From positions 124,001 to 188,000 of the forward strand of contig JBHOQS010000023.1 in the NCBI GenBank assembly GCA_042408875.1: 64,000 bases of DNA, read 5' to 3'. This DNA comes from JBHOQS01 sp042408875. Lineage in GTDB: Bacteria > Chloroflexota > UBA11872 > JBHOQS01. Below, one piece after another: positions 50,033 to 58,441 of the stretch. Under the pieces are notes generated by a model that had not been told where the DNA came from, made no database searches, and worked only from the letters and a program-made list of their open reading frames with translations. Every line of letters begins with the position of its first letter. The stretch's first letter is position 1. Made by a program: the position numbers and the translations under genes.

Positions 50033-51223
50033 ATGTCGCTGGAACTGGTATTAGGGATCGCTGTCGTGGGCGCCGGGAACCGGGGGATGGCCCATCTCGA
50101 TACTATCAGCCGGCTGCCTGACCTGTACCGCCTGGTGGCGGTGTGTGATGCGCGGGAGGACCGCCGCCAGGCCGCGGCCGACCGCTTCGGCGCGCCGGTC
50201 TTCGACCATCCCCTGACGATGCTGGCCGCGGCGCGGCCAGATGTTGTCTTCGTCATCGTGCCACCTGACGCGCACCACATTATCACGCGGGCTGCAACTG
50301 CCCATGGCTGCCACGTCATCTCTGAGACGCCGATTGCCACGACGCTCTCGATGGCCGACGACATGATTGCGTCGGCGCAGCGGCATGGGGTCAAGCTTGA
50401 GGTAGCTGAGAACGTGTGGCGCTGGCCTGCTGAGCGGTTAAAGCGCCGCATCGTCGAGGGAGGGCTGATTGGGCGGGTGACGCAGGCGCACCTGTGGTAT
50501 CGCTCTGGCTCGTACCATGGGATGAACGCTATCCGCCGCTTTATCACCAGCGAGCCTCAGCGTGTCATGGGCTTTGCTCAGAGCGTCGAGGTCGATCCCT
50601 ACCTTGATCTTACCGGCCAGCGCCAGACGAGGATGCCGTGGGAGCTTGGCGTGATCGAGTTTCACGGTGGGGAGCGCTGTGTGTACCAGCTTCCGGCTGG
50701 CATCGATCGCGGCAATCACTGGGAGATTGCCGGCACGCGCGGCGCGCTGATGGGCAATGAGCTGGTGCTTTTCGAGGGTGAGCAGCGCCGTCCGCGACGG
50801 CTGTCCATCGAGACGGTCACGACGGAGGTGCAGGGCCGGCCGACCATCCACTCGGTGCGCGTGAACACTGATCCCCCGGTGGTGTGGGAGAACCCCTACC
50901 GAGACTACGCGCTGCCACCGCACGCCGATGACATCGCCCGCGCGGACATCCTCGCCACCTTCCATCGCGCTGTGGTCGATGATCAGGCGCCCGCGTACGG
51001 TGCGCTCAATGCCCGGCGCGACCAGGAGCTGGTCATTGCCGTGCGCGAATCGGCCCGCCTCGGCAGCGTGTGGCTCGAGCTACCGCTGCGTGAGCCCACC
51101 GGCCTGGAGCAGCAGCAGCTCGCCGAGTTCCGCGAGACCTATGGGGCTGATCCTTTCGAGGACGCTGAACAGCTGCTCGGCATGCTCTTTCCGCGGCGGG
51201 GCGTACGCTGGACCGTGGCCTGA
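50033..51223 (+). CDS. Gfo/Idh/MocA family oxidoreductase (ETP variant, copy B)
   Basis: 396-residue oxidoreductase. IAVVGAGNRGMAHLDTI at the N-terminus binds the dinucleotide; DVVFVIVPPDAHH follows. The usual EKP is ETP (HVISETPIATTLSMA), as in the preceding gene. The C-terminal domain is longer than average, with MPWELGVIEFHGGERCVYQL. The ATG at 50033 follows GAGGTG; the TTG at 50021 only adds four residues. It is separated from the previous oxidoreductase by a 205-base spacer holding a palindromic element. Confidence 0.88.
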   Translation: MSLELVLGIAVVGAGNRGMAHLDTISRLPDLYRLVAVCDAREDRRQAAADRFGAPVFDHPLTMLAAARPDVVFVIVPPDAHHIITRAATAHGCHVISETPIATTLSMADDMIASAQRHGVKLEVAENVWRWPAERLKRRIVEGGLIGRVTQAHLWYRSGSYHGMNAIRRFITSEPQRVMGFAQSVEVDPYLDLTGQRQTRMPWELGVIEFHGGERCVYQLPAGIDRGNHWEIAGTRGALMGNELVLFEGEQRRPRRLSIETVTTEVQGRPTIHSVRVNTDPPVVWENPYRDYALPPHADDIARADILATFHRAVVDDQAPAYGALNARRDQELVIAVRESARLGSVWLELPLREPTGLEQQQLAEFRETYGADPFEDAEQLLGMLFPRRGVRWTVA

Positions 51224-51234
51224 CGCCCCCCGCC

Positions 51235-51590
51235 CCGGGAGGCTGGTCCATGTGCACCCACGTCTGCTGGCCTGGCTTCGTGGCGACCGCGACCGGCTCG
51301 GTGAACTTCTGCGCGTTAGCCAGCTCCCAAGCATACAAAGGGCGGCCACGGCGGTATTGCTGGAGGAATGAGGAATATCGACAATGGCTTCGTAGTCGTG
51401 CTCATAGCGAGCCTCGCGGGCGAGGAGGCGATACTGGTAGAGCTCTTTACCACTCAGCGGCGCTCGACGTACCAGCGTGTAGGCACGCTCGAAGAGCGGC
51501 CAGATAGGCACTGCGCCGGCGAGTGCATAGTCGTTAAAACCGGGCGAGCCGAGCGGGAGCTCATCAGCGCGCAGGAGGGGTAAGGCGGTA
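51235..51590 (-). pseudogene. decayed, frame-shifted gene remnant, unknown family
   Basis: Two minus-strand reading frames with strong coding bias join across a frame change. The first (from about 51590) reads LRADELPLGSPGFNDYALAG, then PIWPLFERAYTLVRR, GKELYQYRLLAREARYEHD and PHSSSNTAVAAL. It then stops making sense near 51335, where another frame takes over with YAWELANAQKFTEPVAVATK and QTWVHMDQPPG. A one-base deletion (or two-base insertion) near 51330-51340 explains the break. No start codon precedes it, and it runs into the end of the opposite oxidoreductase gene, so both ends are lost. I do not recognise the family. Confidence 0.5.
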
Positions 51591-51749
51591 CGTCGCGCCC
51601 TCGGTGAGCCATTGAGCCACCGTGCCGGTCATCGGCAGGCGGTACCTGCGCCCGTCGCTATCCTTGACGAGAGCAAAGCCGAGAAAACGATACGCTCTAG
51701 TCGTGCCTGCCGCCTCGCCCACCTCCGCGTGCCCTCGTGGGCCGGTCAT
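51564..51749 (-). CDS. small ORF overlapping the kinase 3' end; possibly its frame-shifted tail
   Basis: 61 residues from the ATG at 51749, in another frame than the kinase and overlapping its last 53 bases. Codon bias is strong, and AYRFLGFALVKDSDGRRYRL and GTVAQWLTEGATYRLTPP look like a compact beta domain. The kinase frame over the same stretch gives only Arg/Gly/Asp-rich sequence. Either this is a separate small protein or the kinase gene has a frameshift and this was its extracytoplasmic end. No ribosome-binding site supports an independent start. Confidence 0.4.
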   Translation of the reverse strand: MTGPRGHAEVGEAAGTTRAYRFLGFALVKDSDGRRYRLPMTGTVAQWLTEGATYRLTPPAR

Positions 51750-52962
51750 CGTCTCTGTTGCGCTCCTCGCGCGGCGGTGACACAAAGCGGTGCTGGCCGG
51801 CAACGGGCACTTCCAGGCGTGGGATCGGGGTAGGTCCGGGTGTGGGGGAGGGCGACGGCTCAGGCGTCATGGTCGGCACGGCAGTTGGCGTGCTCATCGC
51901 GGGCCCGGAAGGTGAAGGTACGGCTGCATAGCGGCCCTCCTGGAAGGTGCTCCCGGCCAGGAGAGCTGCCGCCGCAACTGCACTCGCCGCAGCAGCCAAG
52001 AAGAGCGGACGAATGCCCGCTCTGGAGCGCACACCGTGCCTGGCTGGAGGATAGTGCCACGTCTCGTCAGAGGCTCCCCTGGCAATGGGCCATGGCCGCG
52101 TCGGTACCAGCGTTGCGGCTTCAAATCGCTGGAGATCAGCCAAGAACTCCGCGGCATCGGTATAACGCCGGTGCGGCTCTCGGATGAGGGCACGGCGCAC
52201 AATCTCCGCCAGCGGGCCCGGGATCTGTAACGCCCCGGCCTGCACCTCCGCAAGTCCCGGAGCAGCCGCCGACGGCCGCGTTCCCGTCAGGAGCTCGTGG
52301 AGCAGGACGCCGAGGCTGTATACATCGCTGGCCGGCGACGGTGGCGCACCGGCCAGGACCTCCGGCGCCAGATACGGCAGCGAGTCCCAGACTTGGCTGT
52401 CCTGGGGCTGTGGCGCGGCCACCGCGCGGGCCAGGCCAAAGTCCGCGACCTTGGCCTGACTCTCCGGGGTGAGCAGTACATTGGTGGGCTTGAGATCGCA
52501 GTGCAGGACACCCTGATGGTGGGCATACGCGACCGCGGCAGCTATCTGCTGGACGAGCTCCAGTGCGCGGTGCACAGGCCAGCGCCCGCCAGCTTGGGCC
52601 AGCGTGCCGGCCAGGGTCGGGCCCTCAATGAGTTCCAGCACCAGGTAAGGTCGCGCCTGGAGGACAGCCCCGTCCGCTTCCTGGCCTGGCCGGGCGGATG
52701 TGTCTCGCGGTAGGAGCTCTTGCCCGGCGTCGAAGACCATGACGATGTGCGGATGGGCTAGGCCCGCGGCGATGCTGCCCTCATGGAGGAAGCGAGCCAC
52801 TACAGCAGGATCGGCAGCGTGCTCGGTTCGCAAGAGCTTCACCGCGACGCGGCGACCCAGGCGCTCGTCGAGAGCGGCGTACACCTCGGCCATGCCACCG
52901 GCCCCGAGCAACTCCTGGATCCGATAGCGCCTATTTAACAAGCTGCCGGACAGGTACGCCAT
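51697..52962 (-). CDS. Ser/Thr protein kinase, non-RD type
   Basis: 421-residue transmembrane kinase. Glycine loop GAGGMAEVY (~20-28), VAVKLL (K42), an insert ~80-105, catalytic loop LHCDLKPTNVLL (HCD at 154-156 in place of HRD), ADFGLAR and YLAPEVL. The Asp is retained, so catalysis is possible, but loss of the Arg makes it a non-RD kinase that should not depend on activation-loop phosphorylation. A membrane helix (~318-338) and a Thr/Pro-rich linker (~356-381) follow. No PASTA domain is present. The start ATG at 52962 fits the domain start although its ribosome-binding site is weak; the frame remains open to 53244. Confidence 0.88.
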   Translation of the reverse strand: MAYLSGSLLNRRYRIQELLGAGGMAEVYAALDERLGRRVAVKLLRTEHAADPAVVARFLHEGSIAAGLAHPHIVMVFDAGQELLPRDTSARPGQEADGAVLQARPYLVLELIEGPTLAGTLAQAGGRWPVHRALELVQQIAAAVAYAHHQGVLHCDLKPTNVLLTPESQAKVADFGLARAVAAPQPQDSQVWDSLPYLAPEVLAGAPPSPASDVYSLGVLLHELLTGTRPSAAAPGLAEVQAGALQIPGPLAEIVRRALIREPHRRYTDAAEFLADLQRFEAATLVPTRPWPIARGASDETWHYPPARHGVRSRAGIRPLFLAAAASAVAAAALLAGSTFQEGRYAAVPSPSGPAMSTPTAVPTMTPEPSPSPTPGPTPIPRLEVPVAGQHRFVSPPREERNRDDDRPTRARGGGRGGRHD

Positions 52963-53540
52963 CGCTGCAAAGAGGCCCCGGCACATAGGGCAAGCATACA
53001 GTATGCCTTGCGCAGACATGCACGCTGTGGTGTCATGCATGACCTGTACCACCCAGTGCGCGTGATGTCTCGATGTTCTGAGGCTGAGCACGTATGACCC
53101 GTGTTCTCTGGCGGCGCGGCGGGGACGATGCGGTTGCTGCTGCGCCATGCGCAGGCTATACTGCCGCCACTGCACGTACCAGTGCTGCCCCGGCTGGCAC
53201 TGCACTCGTCGGCCTGCGCAAACTGGATCGCTGTGTGCCTGCATGCTGGTGGGACGGCGCGATTCTGCAGGCGGGTGGTCGGAGAGCGAGGGTGCCAGTT
53301 CGGATGGTCAGGATAGAGCGAGGCCGTGGCCATGGTCCTCCTGGCGGATAGCGGAACACACCCTGACCTTGACGGTGGCTCTTTCCGCCAGCGAGCACAG
53401 CAGCCGAACGCGCCATCCTGGCCGGGCTCCAGCGAACTACTACGAGCATCTAGGCGGCGGTACGGATGTCATTTTACCTGTCACCTGGTGAGTGTGATGG
53501 CTGGGAAATTGAAGTTCAAGAGCATGCAGGAGGGCTAGCC
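52963..53540. other. 578-base divergent spacer without a supported gene
   Basis: Contains a 13-base palindrome GCATAC-A-GTATGC (52994-53006) 31 bases before the kinase start, a candidate operator. An 8-bp inverted repeat CTGGCGGA (53341-53348)/TCCGCCAG (53384-53391) is also present. Open frames here lack coding bias on either strand. Confidence 0.5.
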
Positions 53541-54455
53541 ATGCAGATCGCCTATGCGTACCGGCGCGGTACATTCTATCCCTATCACGGGATGGAGCTG
53601 GCGCCGCGGGAGCTACGGCCGCGCTATTGGCGCAAGGTTAAGGCAATGGGCTTCGATGGGGTGGAGCTGCCGGTGATGGCAGAGCCGGGTCGCTCCTCGG
53701 AAGAGACGGCACGTGAGCTGCGGGCCGAGCTGGCCGATGCCGGGCTCGTCTGCGCGGCTGTGCGCGGTGGCGGCGGGCTGCATCATCCGCGCGTCGCGGC
53801 GCAGAACCGCCGCCGCCTGGAGGAAGCCATCCGCTTTGCTGCGGCTGCTGGAGCCCGTATCGTCAACAGCATCATGGGAGGCCCACTGCCCTATCCGCAG
53901 CGGCCGGGCACTGGCTACGGCGAGCCGGTCACCCAGCTCGGCAGCCGGATCGCCAGCGAGGCAGAGTACGAGCGCACCGCCCGCGGCCTCCAGGAGCTGG
54001 CTGCTCGCGCCGCAGACGCGGGGGTCGAGCTCAGCATCGAAGTGCACCAGCACTCGCTAGTGGACAATAGCTGGTCAGCGCTGCACCTGCTGGAGCTCGT
54101 CGACCGGCCCAACGTGGGCGTCAACCCTGATCTCGGGAACATCTACTGGTGCTACGACGTGCCAGAGGAGAGTTGCGAGGCAGCGATTGTAGCGCTGGCG
54201 CCGAAGGCCAAGTATTGGCATTGTAAGAACCTGCGTCGCGTGCACATCCCCGACCTCCAGAAAGCAATCTTCTTGCAGGTGCCGCTGCCTGATGGTGAGA
54301 TTGACTACCGCTTTGCTATCCAGGCCATGCTCGATGCGGGGTACCAGGGCTACCTGGCCGTAGAAGGCTTGCGCCTAGGTGATCAGTATCACGGCGACGC
54401 CCGCAGCGTTGCCTACGTGAGGCAGCTCCTGGATGAGCTGGAGCGGAAGGCGTAG
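53541..54455 (+). CDS. sugar phosphate isomerase/epimerase family TIM barrel (copy 3)
   Basis: 304-residue xylose-isomerase-like barrel. Candidate ligands: Glu in LSIEVHQHS, Asp in NPDLGNIYW, His in YWHCKNLRR and Glu in LAVEGLRLGD. The ATG at 53541 follows AGGAGGG; the longer open frame from 53466 is spacer. A Gfo/Idh/MocA dehydrogenase gene and xdhC follow on the same strand, 182 and 1252 bases away, so they may form one transcription unit. Confidence 0.88.
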   Translation: MQIAYAYRRGTFYPYHGMELAPRELRPRYWRKVKAMGFDGVELPVMAEPGRSSEETARELRAELADAGLVCAAVRGGGGLHHPRVAAQNRRRLEEAIRFAAAAGARIVNSIMGGPLPYPQRPGTGYGEPVTQLGSRIASEAEYERTARGLQELAARAADAGVELSIEVHQHSLVDNSWSALHLLELVDRPNVGVNPDLGNIYWCYDVPEESCEAAIVALAPKAKYWHCKNLRRVHIPDLQKAIFLQVPLPDGEIDYRFAIQAMLDAGYQGYLAVEGLRLGDQYHGDARSVAYVRQLLDELERKA

Positions 54456-54637
54456 GGCGTCAGCGGGACAGGCCGCTCGCCTTCTAGAGCAGTGTGCTTG
54501 CCCTCGGGCAGGGATAGACGCAGGGCTCACGCCTTACGTCACTACGCACGACGCAGTACGCTCCTGGGGTATACTATGCTCGACGGCTTGGCACAGCCCG
54601 GCCGCGAAATTGTGTTGGAAGAGTGGAGCAGCCTGGT

Positions 54638-55672
54638 ATGGCAGTACGAGTGGGGTTCTGTGGCACGGGCGGTATCGCCACGGCGCACATGGCGAATCTC
54701 CTGCGCATCCCTGATGCAGAGGTTGTCGCGCTGTACGACATCGACCCGGCACGGTGCGAGGCCGCTGTGCAACGGGTCAACTTGCAGGCTCGCCTGGCCG
54801 CACGTCCGAACGGGCCAGCGCCGCGGCTCCTCGAGCCGACTATCTACACCGAGTACGACGCCATGCTGGGGGAGGCGCGGCTGGATGCCCTGTACATCAC
54901 CATCCCGCCCTTCGCTCATGGCCAGGGCGAGCTGGAGATTCGCGCAGCCGAGGCAGGCATAGCGCTGATGGTGGAAAAGCCTGTGGCGCTGTCCCTAGAC
55001 GTGGCGAAGCGGGTGGCTGAGGTCATTGATCGCAGCGGCATTATTTCTGCAGTAGGCTATCAAACGCGGTACTCAGAGGCCACCGATCGGGCACGGGAGG
55101 CCCTCCAGGGGCGCACGATCGTGCTGGTGCTAGGCTTCTATCTCGGGAGCATGCCGCAGACCCCCTGGTGGCGGGTGCAGGCGCAGTCGGGCGGCCAGCT
55201 CGTCGAACAGGCCACGCACACGGTGGACTTAATGCGCTATCTCGCCGGTGACATTGCCAGCGTCTACTGCCTGGAGGCCACGCGCGCCCTCGGCGACGTG
55301 CCGAACTTCGACATCGCCGACGTGGCCACGACAGCGGTGCGCTTTACCAGCGGGGCGATCGGCCATGTGACGAACACCTGCGCGCTCTCTGGAGTGAGCC
55401 CGTCGTACTCGCACGGCGTGCATGTGTACACCCGTGACCTCATCGTAGAGGTGTGGGATCGCCGGGTGAAGCTGAGTGAGCCCGGCCGCACCCAGGAGAT
55501 CACCACGCCGCAGGCGCCGATCTTCCTGGCCGATCAGGCGTTCATCGAAGCGGTGAAGACACACGACCAGGGTAAGATCCGCTGTTCGTACGCTGAGGGT
55601 GTCAAGACGCTGGCGGTGACGCTCGCCGCAGTGGACTCTGCTCGCCGCGGTGTGCCGGTGGCGCTGGACTAG
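54638..55672 (+). CDS. Gfo/Idh/MocA family oxidoreductase (canonical EKP)
   Basis: 344-residue oxidoreductase with VGFCGTGGIATAHMANLL, a complete MVEKPVALSL motif and GGQLVEQATHTVDLMRYLAG, which supplies the substrate-side His and Asp. The ATG at 54638 is chosen (GTGGAG nine bases before it); a GTG at 54623 would add five residues. A TATACT at 54570-54575 could be its -10 box. It follows an isomerase gene and is 35 bases before xdhC. Confidence 0.88.
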   Translation: MAVRVGFCGTGGIATAHMANLLRIPDAEVVALYDIDPARCEAAVQRVNLQARLAARPNGPAPRLLEPTIYTEYDAMLGEARLDALYITIPPFAHGQGELEIRAAEAGIALMVEKPVALSLDVAKRVAEVIDRSGIISAVGYQTRYSEATDRAREALQGRTIVLVLGFYLGSMPQTPWWRVQAQSGGQLVEQATHTVDLMRYLAGDIASVYCLEATRALGDVPNFDIADVATTAVRFTSGAIGHVTNTCALSGVSPSYSHGVHVYTRDLIVEVWDRRVKLSEPGRTQEITTPQAPIFLADQAFIEAVKTHDQGKIRCSYAEGVKTLAVTLAAVDSARRGVPVALD

Positions 55673-55707
55673 GGAGGGCCGCACGCCCTTGGGAGGTCGG
55701 AGGTCGT

Positions 55708-56850
55708 ATGAAGCTCGCCGAATTGTACGAAGAGATCAGACAGCGCGTTGCTCGTGGCGAGACCGTGGCTCTGGCCACGGTCGCTGCCACGCGTGGCTCC
55801 ACGCCGCAGAAGGCGGGGGCTCGTATGATTATCTATCCCGACGGCAGGACCGCCGGCAGTGTCGGCGGCGGCTGCGTCGAGGCGGAGGTGTGGCAGGAGA
55901 CCCGCAAGGTCTTCCGGGCAGCGCAGCCGCGCCTGGGCTCGTTCGTGCTGGCCGACGACCCTGACCATCCCGGTGGCGATGTGTGCGGCGGCACAATGGA
56001 GATCATGATGGACCTCTGGCAGCCCGTGCCGCGAGACATCGAGATTCTGGAGCGCATCCACACAGCGCAGCAAGAGCACCGTCCAGTAGCGGTCGCCGTG
56101 CTGCTCGCTGTGGATGGAGAGCTCGCTGCCCGGCCGGGCGACAAGCTGCTCGTCGACGAGGGCGGCGTCGTATGCGGTGATCTCGAGCTGGATGGCGCCA
56201 CGCAGGAGGTCGTGGCCGCAGCGATGGATGCGCTCAACGGCGGCACGTTCGGTGTGCGCACGTTCCGCGCCGGCGAGGCTACAGCGCGGGTGCTGATCGA
56301 TCCGATCTTGCCGAGCCCAACTCTGCTCATCGTGGGCGCTGGACACATCGCCTCGGCGCTGGTGAAGCTGGGCCGCCTGCTCGACTTCCGCGTGGTGGTG
56401 CTCGATGACCGGCCCATGTTCGCCAACCGGGAGCGCTTCCCAGAGGCAGACGAAGTCATCGCCGCAGACTTCAGAGAAACGCTGTCACGCTATCCGATTA
56501 CGCAGAACACGTATATCGTGCTGGTGACGCGGGGGCATGAGCACGACGAGGAGTGCCTGCGCGTGGTGCTGCACTCCCCGGCGCGCTACATCGGCATGAT
56601 CGGCAGCAGGCGGCGAGTGATGGTAGTGTTCGAGCGTGTCCTGCGCGACGGGTACGATCCCGAGCTGCTGGCCCGGGTGCACGCGCCGATCGGCCTCGAT
56701 ATTGGCGCCGTCACACCGGCTGAGATCGCCGTGGCCATCATGGCCGAGATCATTAAAGTCACCCGCGGCGGCACCGGCGCTTCCCTCTCGGAAGAGTCGC
56801 GCATGTGGGCCCGTGCCGCAGCGAAGGTGGGCGGGGTGCATAGTGTGTAG
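55708..56850 (+). CDS. XdhC/CoxI family protein
   Basis: 380-residue XdhC-like protein. The N-terminal part has ATVAATRGSTPQKAGARM and GSVGGGCVEAEVWQE with the conserved Cys, and GGDVCGGTMEIMMDLW. The C-terminal Rossmann part has LLIVGAGHIASALVKLGRLL, the switch MIGSRRRVMVVFERVL and APIGLDIGAVTPAEIAVAIM. XdhC proteins sulfurate and insert the molybdenum cofactor into xanthine-dehydrogenase or CO-dehydrogenase type enzymes. No such enzyme or moco gene is in the window, so the client is elsewhere. Confidence 0.88.
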   Translation: MKLAELYEEIRQRVARGETVALATVAATRGSTPQKAGARMIIYPDGRTAGSVGGGCVEAEVWQETRKVFRAAQPRLGSFVLADDPDHPGGDVCGGTMEIMMDLWQPVPRDIEILERIHTAQQEHRPVAVAVLLAVDGELAARPGDKLLVDEGGVVCGDLELDGATQEVVAAAMDALNGGTFGVRTFRAGEATARVLIDPILPSPTLLIVGAGHIASALVKLGRLLDFRVVVLDDRPMFANRERFPEADEVIAADFRETLSRYPITQNTYIVLVTRGHEHDEECLRVVLHSPARYIGMIGSRRRVMVVFERVLRDGYDPELLARVHAPIGLDIGAVTPAEIAVAIMAEIIKVTRGGTGASLSEESRMWARAAAKVGGVHSV

Positions 56851-56872
56851 TGCATAAGCGTAGTGCATAAGC
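56847..56872. repeat. 13-bp perfect tandem duplication across the xdhC stop
   Basis: GTAGTGCATAAGC occurs twice in a row (56847-56859, 56860-56872). The first copy contains the TAG stop codon of xdhC. Confidence 0.9.
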
Positions 56873-56927
56873 TCCCCGATCCCAAGGCAGGCTCTGCCAA
56901 CAGTAACGTAGTAGTACCTTATCCCCG

Positions 56928-56955
56928 GCCCCCTCTCCGCAGTCGGAGAGGGGGC
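56928..56955. terminator. 12-bp perfect hairpin between convergent genes
   Basis: GCCCCCTCTCCG-CAGT-CGGAGAGGGGGC (56928-56955), between xdhC (+) and glnA (-). A bidirectional terminator is likely; no T-run is present, only GTGGTTTAAAGG further on. Confidence 0.55.
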
Positions 56956-57082
56956 GCAGTGGTTTAAAGGCGCGGCCGTGAACGGCTCCGAGCGCACTGC
57001 GCACCGCGCCTCCTGCGCGATGCTCTAGCAGGGCGGAGACGGCACCCGTTACGGCAGCACCCCTGACGCAGTACGCACTCCG

Positions 57083-58441
57083 TCAAAACTGCTCCAGGTA
57101 GCGGTCGATCTCCCACTGGGAGACGTGCTTGCGGTACTCGTCCCACTCCTGGCGCTTGGCCTCGAGGAAGCGCTCGTAGACATGGTCGCCCAGCGTCTCA
57201 CGAATGAGCGGGTCTTTCTCCATCTCATCTAGCGCCTCACGCAGCGTCCCAGGAAGCGTGCCCACGTTGTGGCGCTCAAGCTGTGTGGCATCGAACTCGT
57301 AGAGGTTCTCCTCCACCGGCTCGGGTACGGGCAGCCGCCGCTTGATGCCATCAAGGCCTGCCTTCAGCATCACCGCGAAGGCCAAGTACGGGTTGCAGGA
57401 CGGGTCCGGACAGCGCAGCTCGATCCGGCAGGACTGTGGCTTGCCGGGGCTGATGCGCGGCACGCGGATGAGCGCCGAGCGGTTCACGCGGGCCCACGAG
57501 ATATAGACCGGCGCCTCATAGCCTGGCACCAGACGCTTGTATGAGTTCACCAGCGGCGCCAGCACTGCGCACATGCTGCGGGCGTGGTAGAGCTGGCCAG
57601 CGATGAAATGCTTGGCCAGATCGGAGAGCCCGTACTCATCGTCGGGATCGTAGAAGGCATTGCGCCGCGCCCGGATATCGTACAGGCTCTGGTGCGTGTG
57701 CATGCCTGAGCCGTTGATGCCGTAGATCGGCTTCGGCATGAACGTCGCATGGAGGCCGTGTTTCTGCGCCACGGCCTTCAAGGCATACTTAAACGTCACG
57801 GTGTTATCCGCCGTCCTGAGCGCCATGTCATACTGGAAGTCGATCTCGTGCTGGCCAGCTGCGACCTCGTGGTGGCTTGTCTCTACAGTAATGCCGAGCT
57901 CTTCCAGCACATTGACCATCTCTTTACGGACGTGTGCGGCTAGATCGCTGGAGAGGTCGAAATAGCCAGCCTCGTCGTGGGGAGCCGGACGGATGCGCCC
58001 GTGCTCATCGGGGCGGAAGAGGAAGAACTCGAGCTCCGGGCCGGTATGGAAGAGAAAGCCCATCTCCTCGGCTTCCTGCACGGCTTTGGTCAGGATGTAG
58101 CGCGGGTCGCCCTGGAATGGGTGCCCATCAGGTGTATAAACGTTGCAAATCACCTTTGCCGTGGTGTTCTCGCCACGCTCCCACGGGATGACCGCAAAGG
58201 TCGAGAGCACTGGCTCCAGGTACATATCGCTTTCGGCGATGCGCGCGAAGCCTTCGATCGACGAGCCATCGAACCACTTCCCGTGCTCGATGCAGTCGGC
58301 GAGCTGATGAACAGGGATGGTCACGCTCTTGACCATCCCTACAATATCCGTGAACTGGAGATTGACGAACCGTACACCGGCCTGCTCGGCCTTGGCGAGA
58401 ACGGTCTCAGCTTCGAGGTCACGCTGGCGATCGGGGGACAT
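57083..58441 (-). CDS. glnA: glutamine synthetase type I
   Basis: About 452 residues. It shows VRFVNLQFTDIVG, the DGSSIEGFARIAESDMYL latch region, metal and ATP motifs GPELEFFLF and VAAGQHEIDFQYD, NGSGMHTHQSLYD and RIELRCPDPSCNPYLAFA. Near the C-terminus ENLYEFDAT keeps a Tyr at the place of the adenylylation site of the beta subtype, but surrounding sequence is more like the alpha subtype. ATG 58441 is chosen because it starts the usual N-terminus; a GTG at 58456 abuts the AAGGAG and is also possible. A palindrome lies about 110 bases upstream. Confidence 0.95.
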   Translation of the reverse strand: MSPDRQRDLEAETVLAKAEQAGVRFVNLQFTDIVGMVKSVTIPVHQLADCIEHGKWFDGSSIEGFARIAESDMYLEPVLSTFAVIPWERGENTTAKVICNVYTPDGHPFQGDPRYILTKAVQEAEEMGFLFHTGPELEFFLFRPDEHGRIRPAPHDEAGYFDLSSDLAAHVRKEMVNVLEELGITVETSHHEVAAGQHEIDFQYDMALRTADNTVTFKYALKAVAQKHGLHATFMPKPIYGINGSGMHTHQSLYDIRARRNAFYDPDDEYGLSDLAKHFIAGQLYHARSMCAVLAPLVNSYKRLVPGYEAPVYISWARVNRSALIRVPRISPGKPQSCRIELRCPDPSCNPYLAFAVMLKAGLDGIKRRLPVPEPVEENLYEFDATQLERHNVGTLPGTLREALDEMEKDPLIRETLGDHVYERFLEAKRQEWDEYRKHVSQWEIDRYLEQF

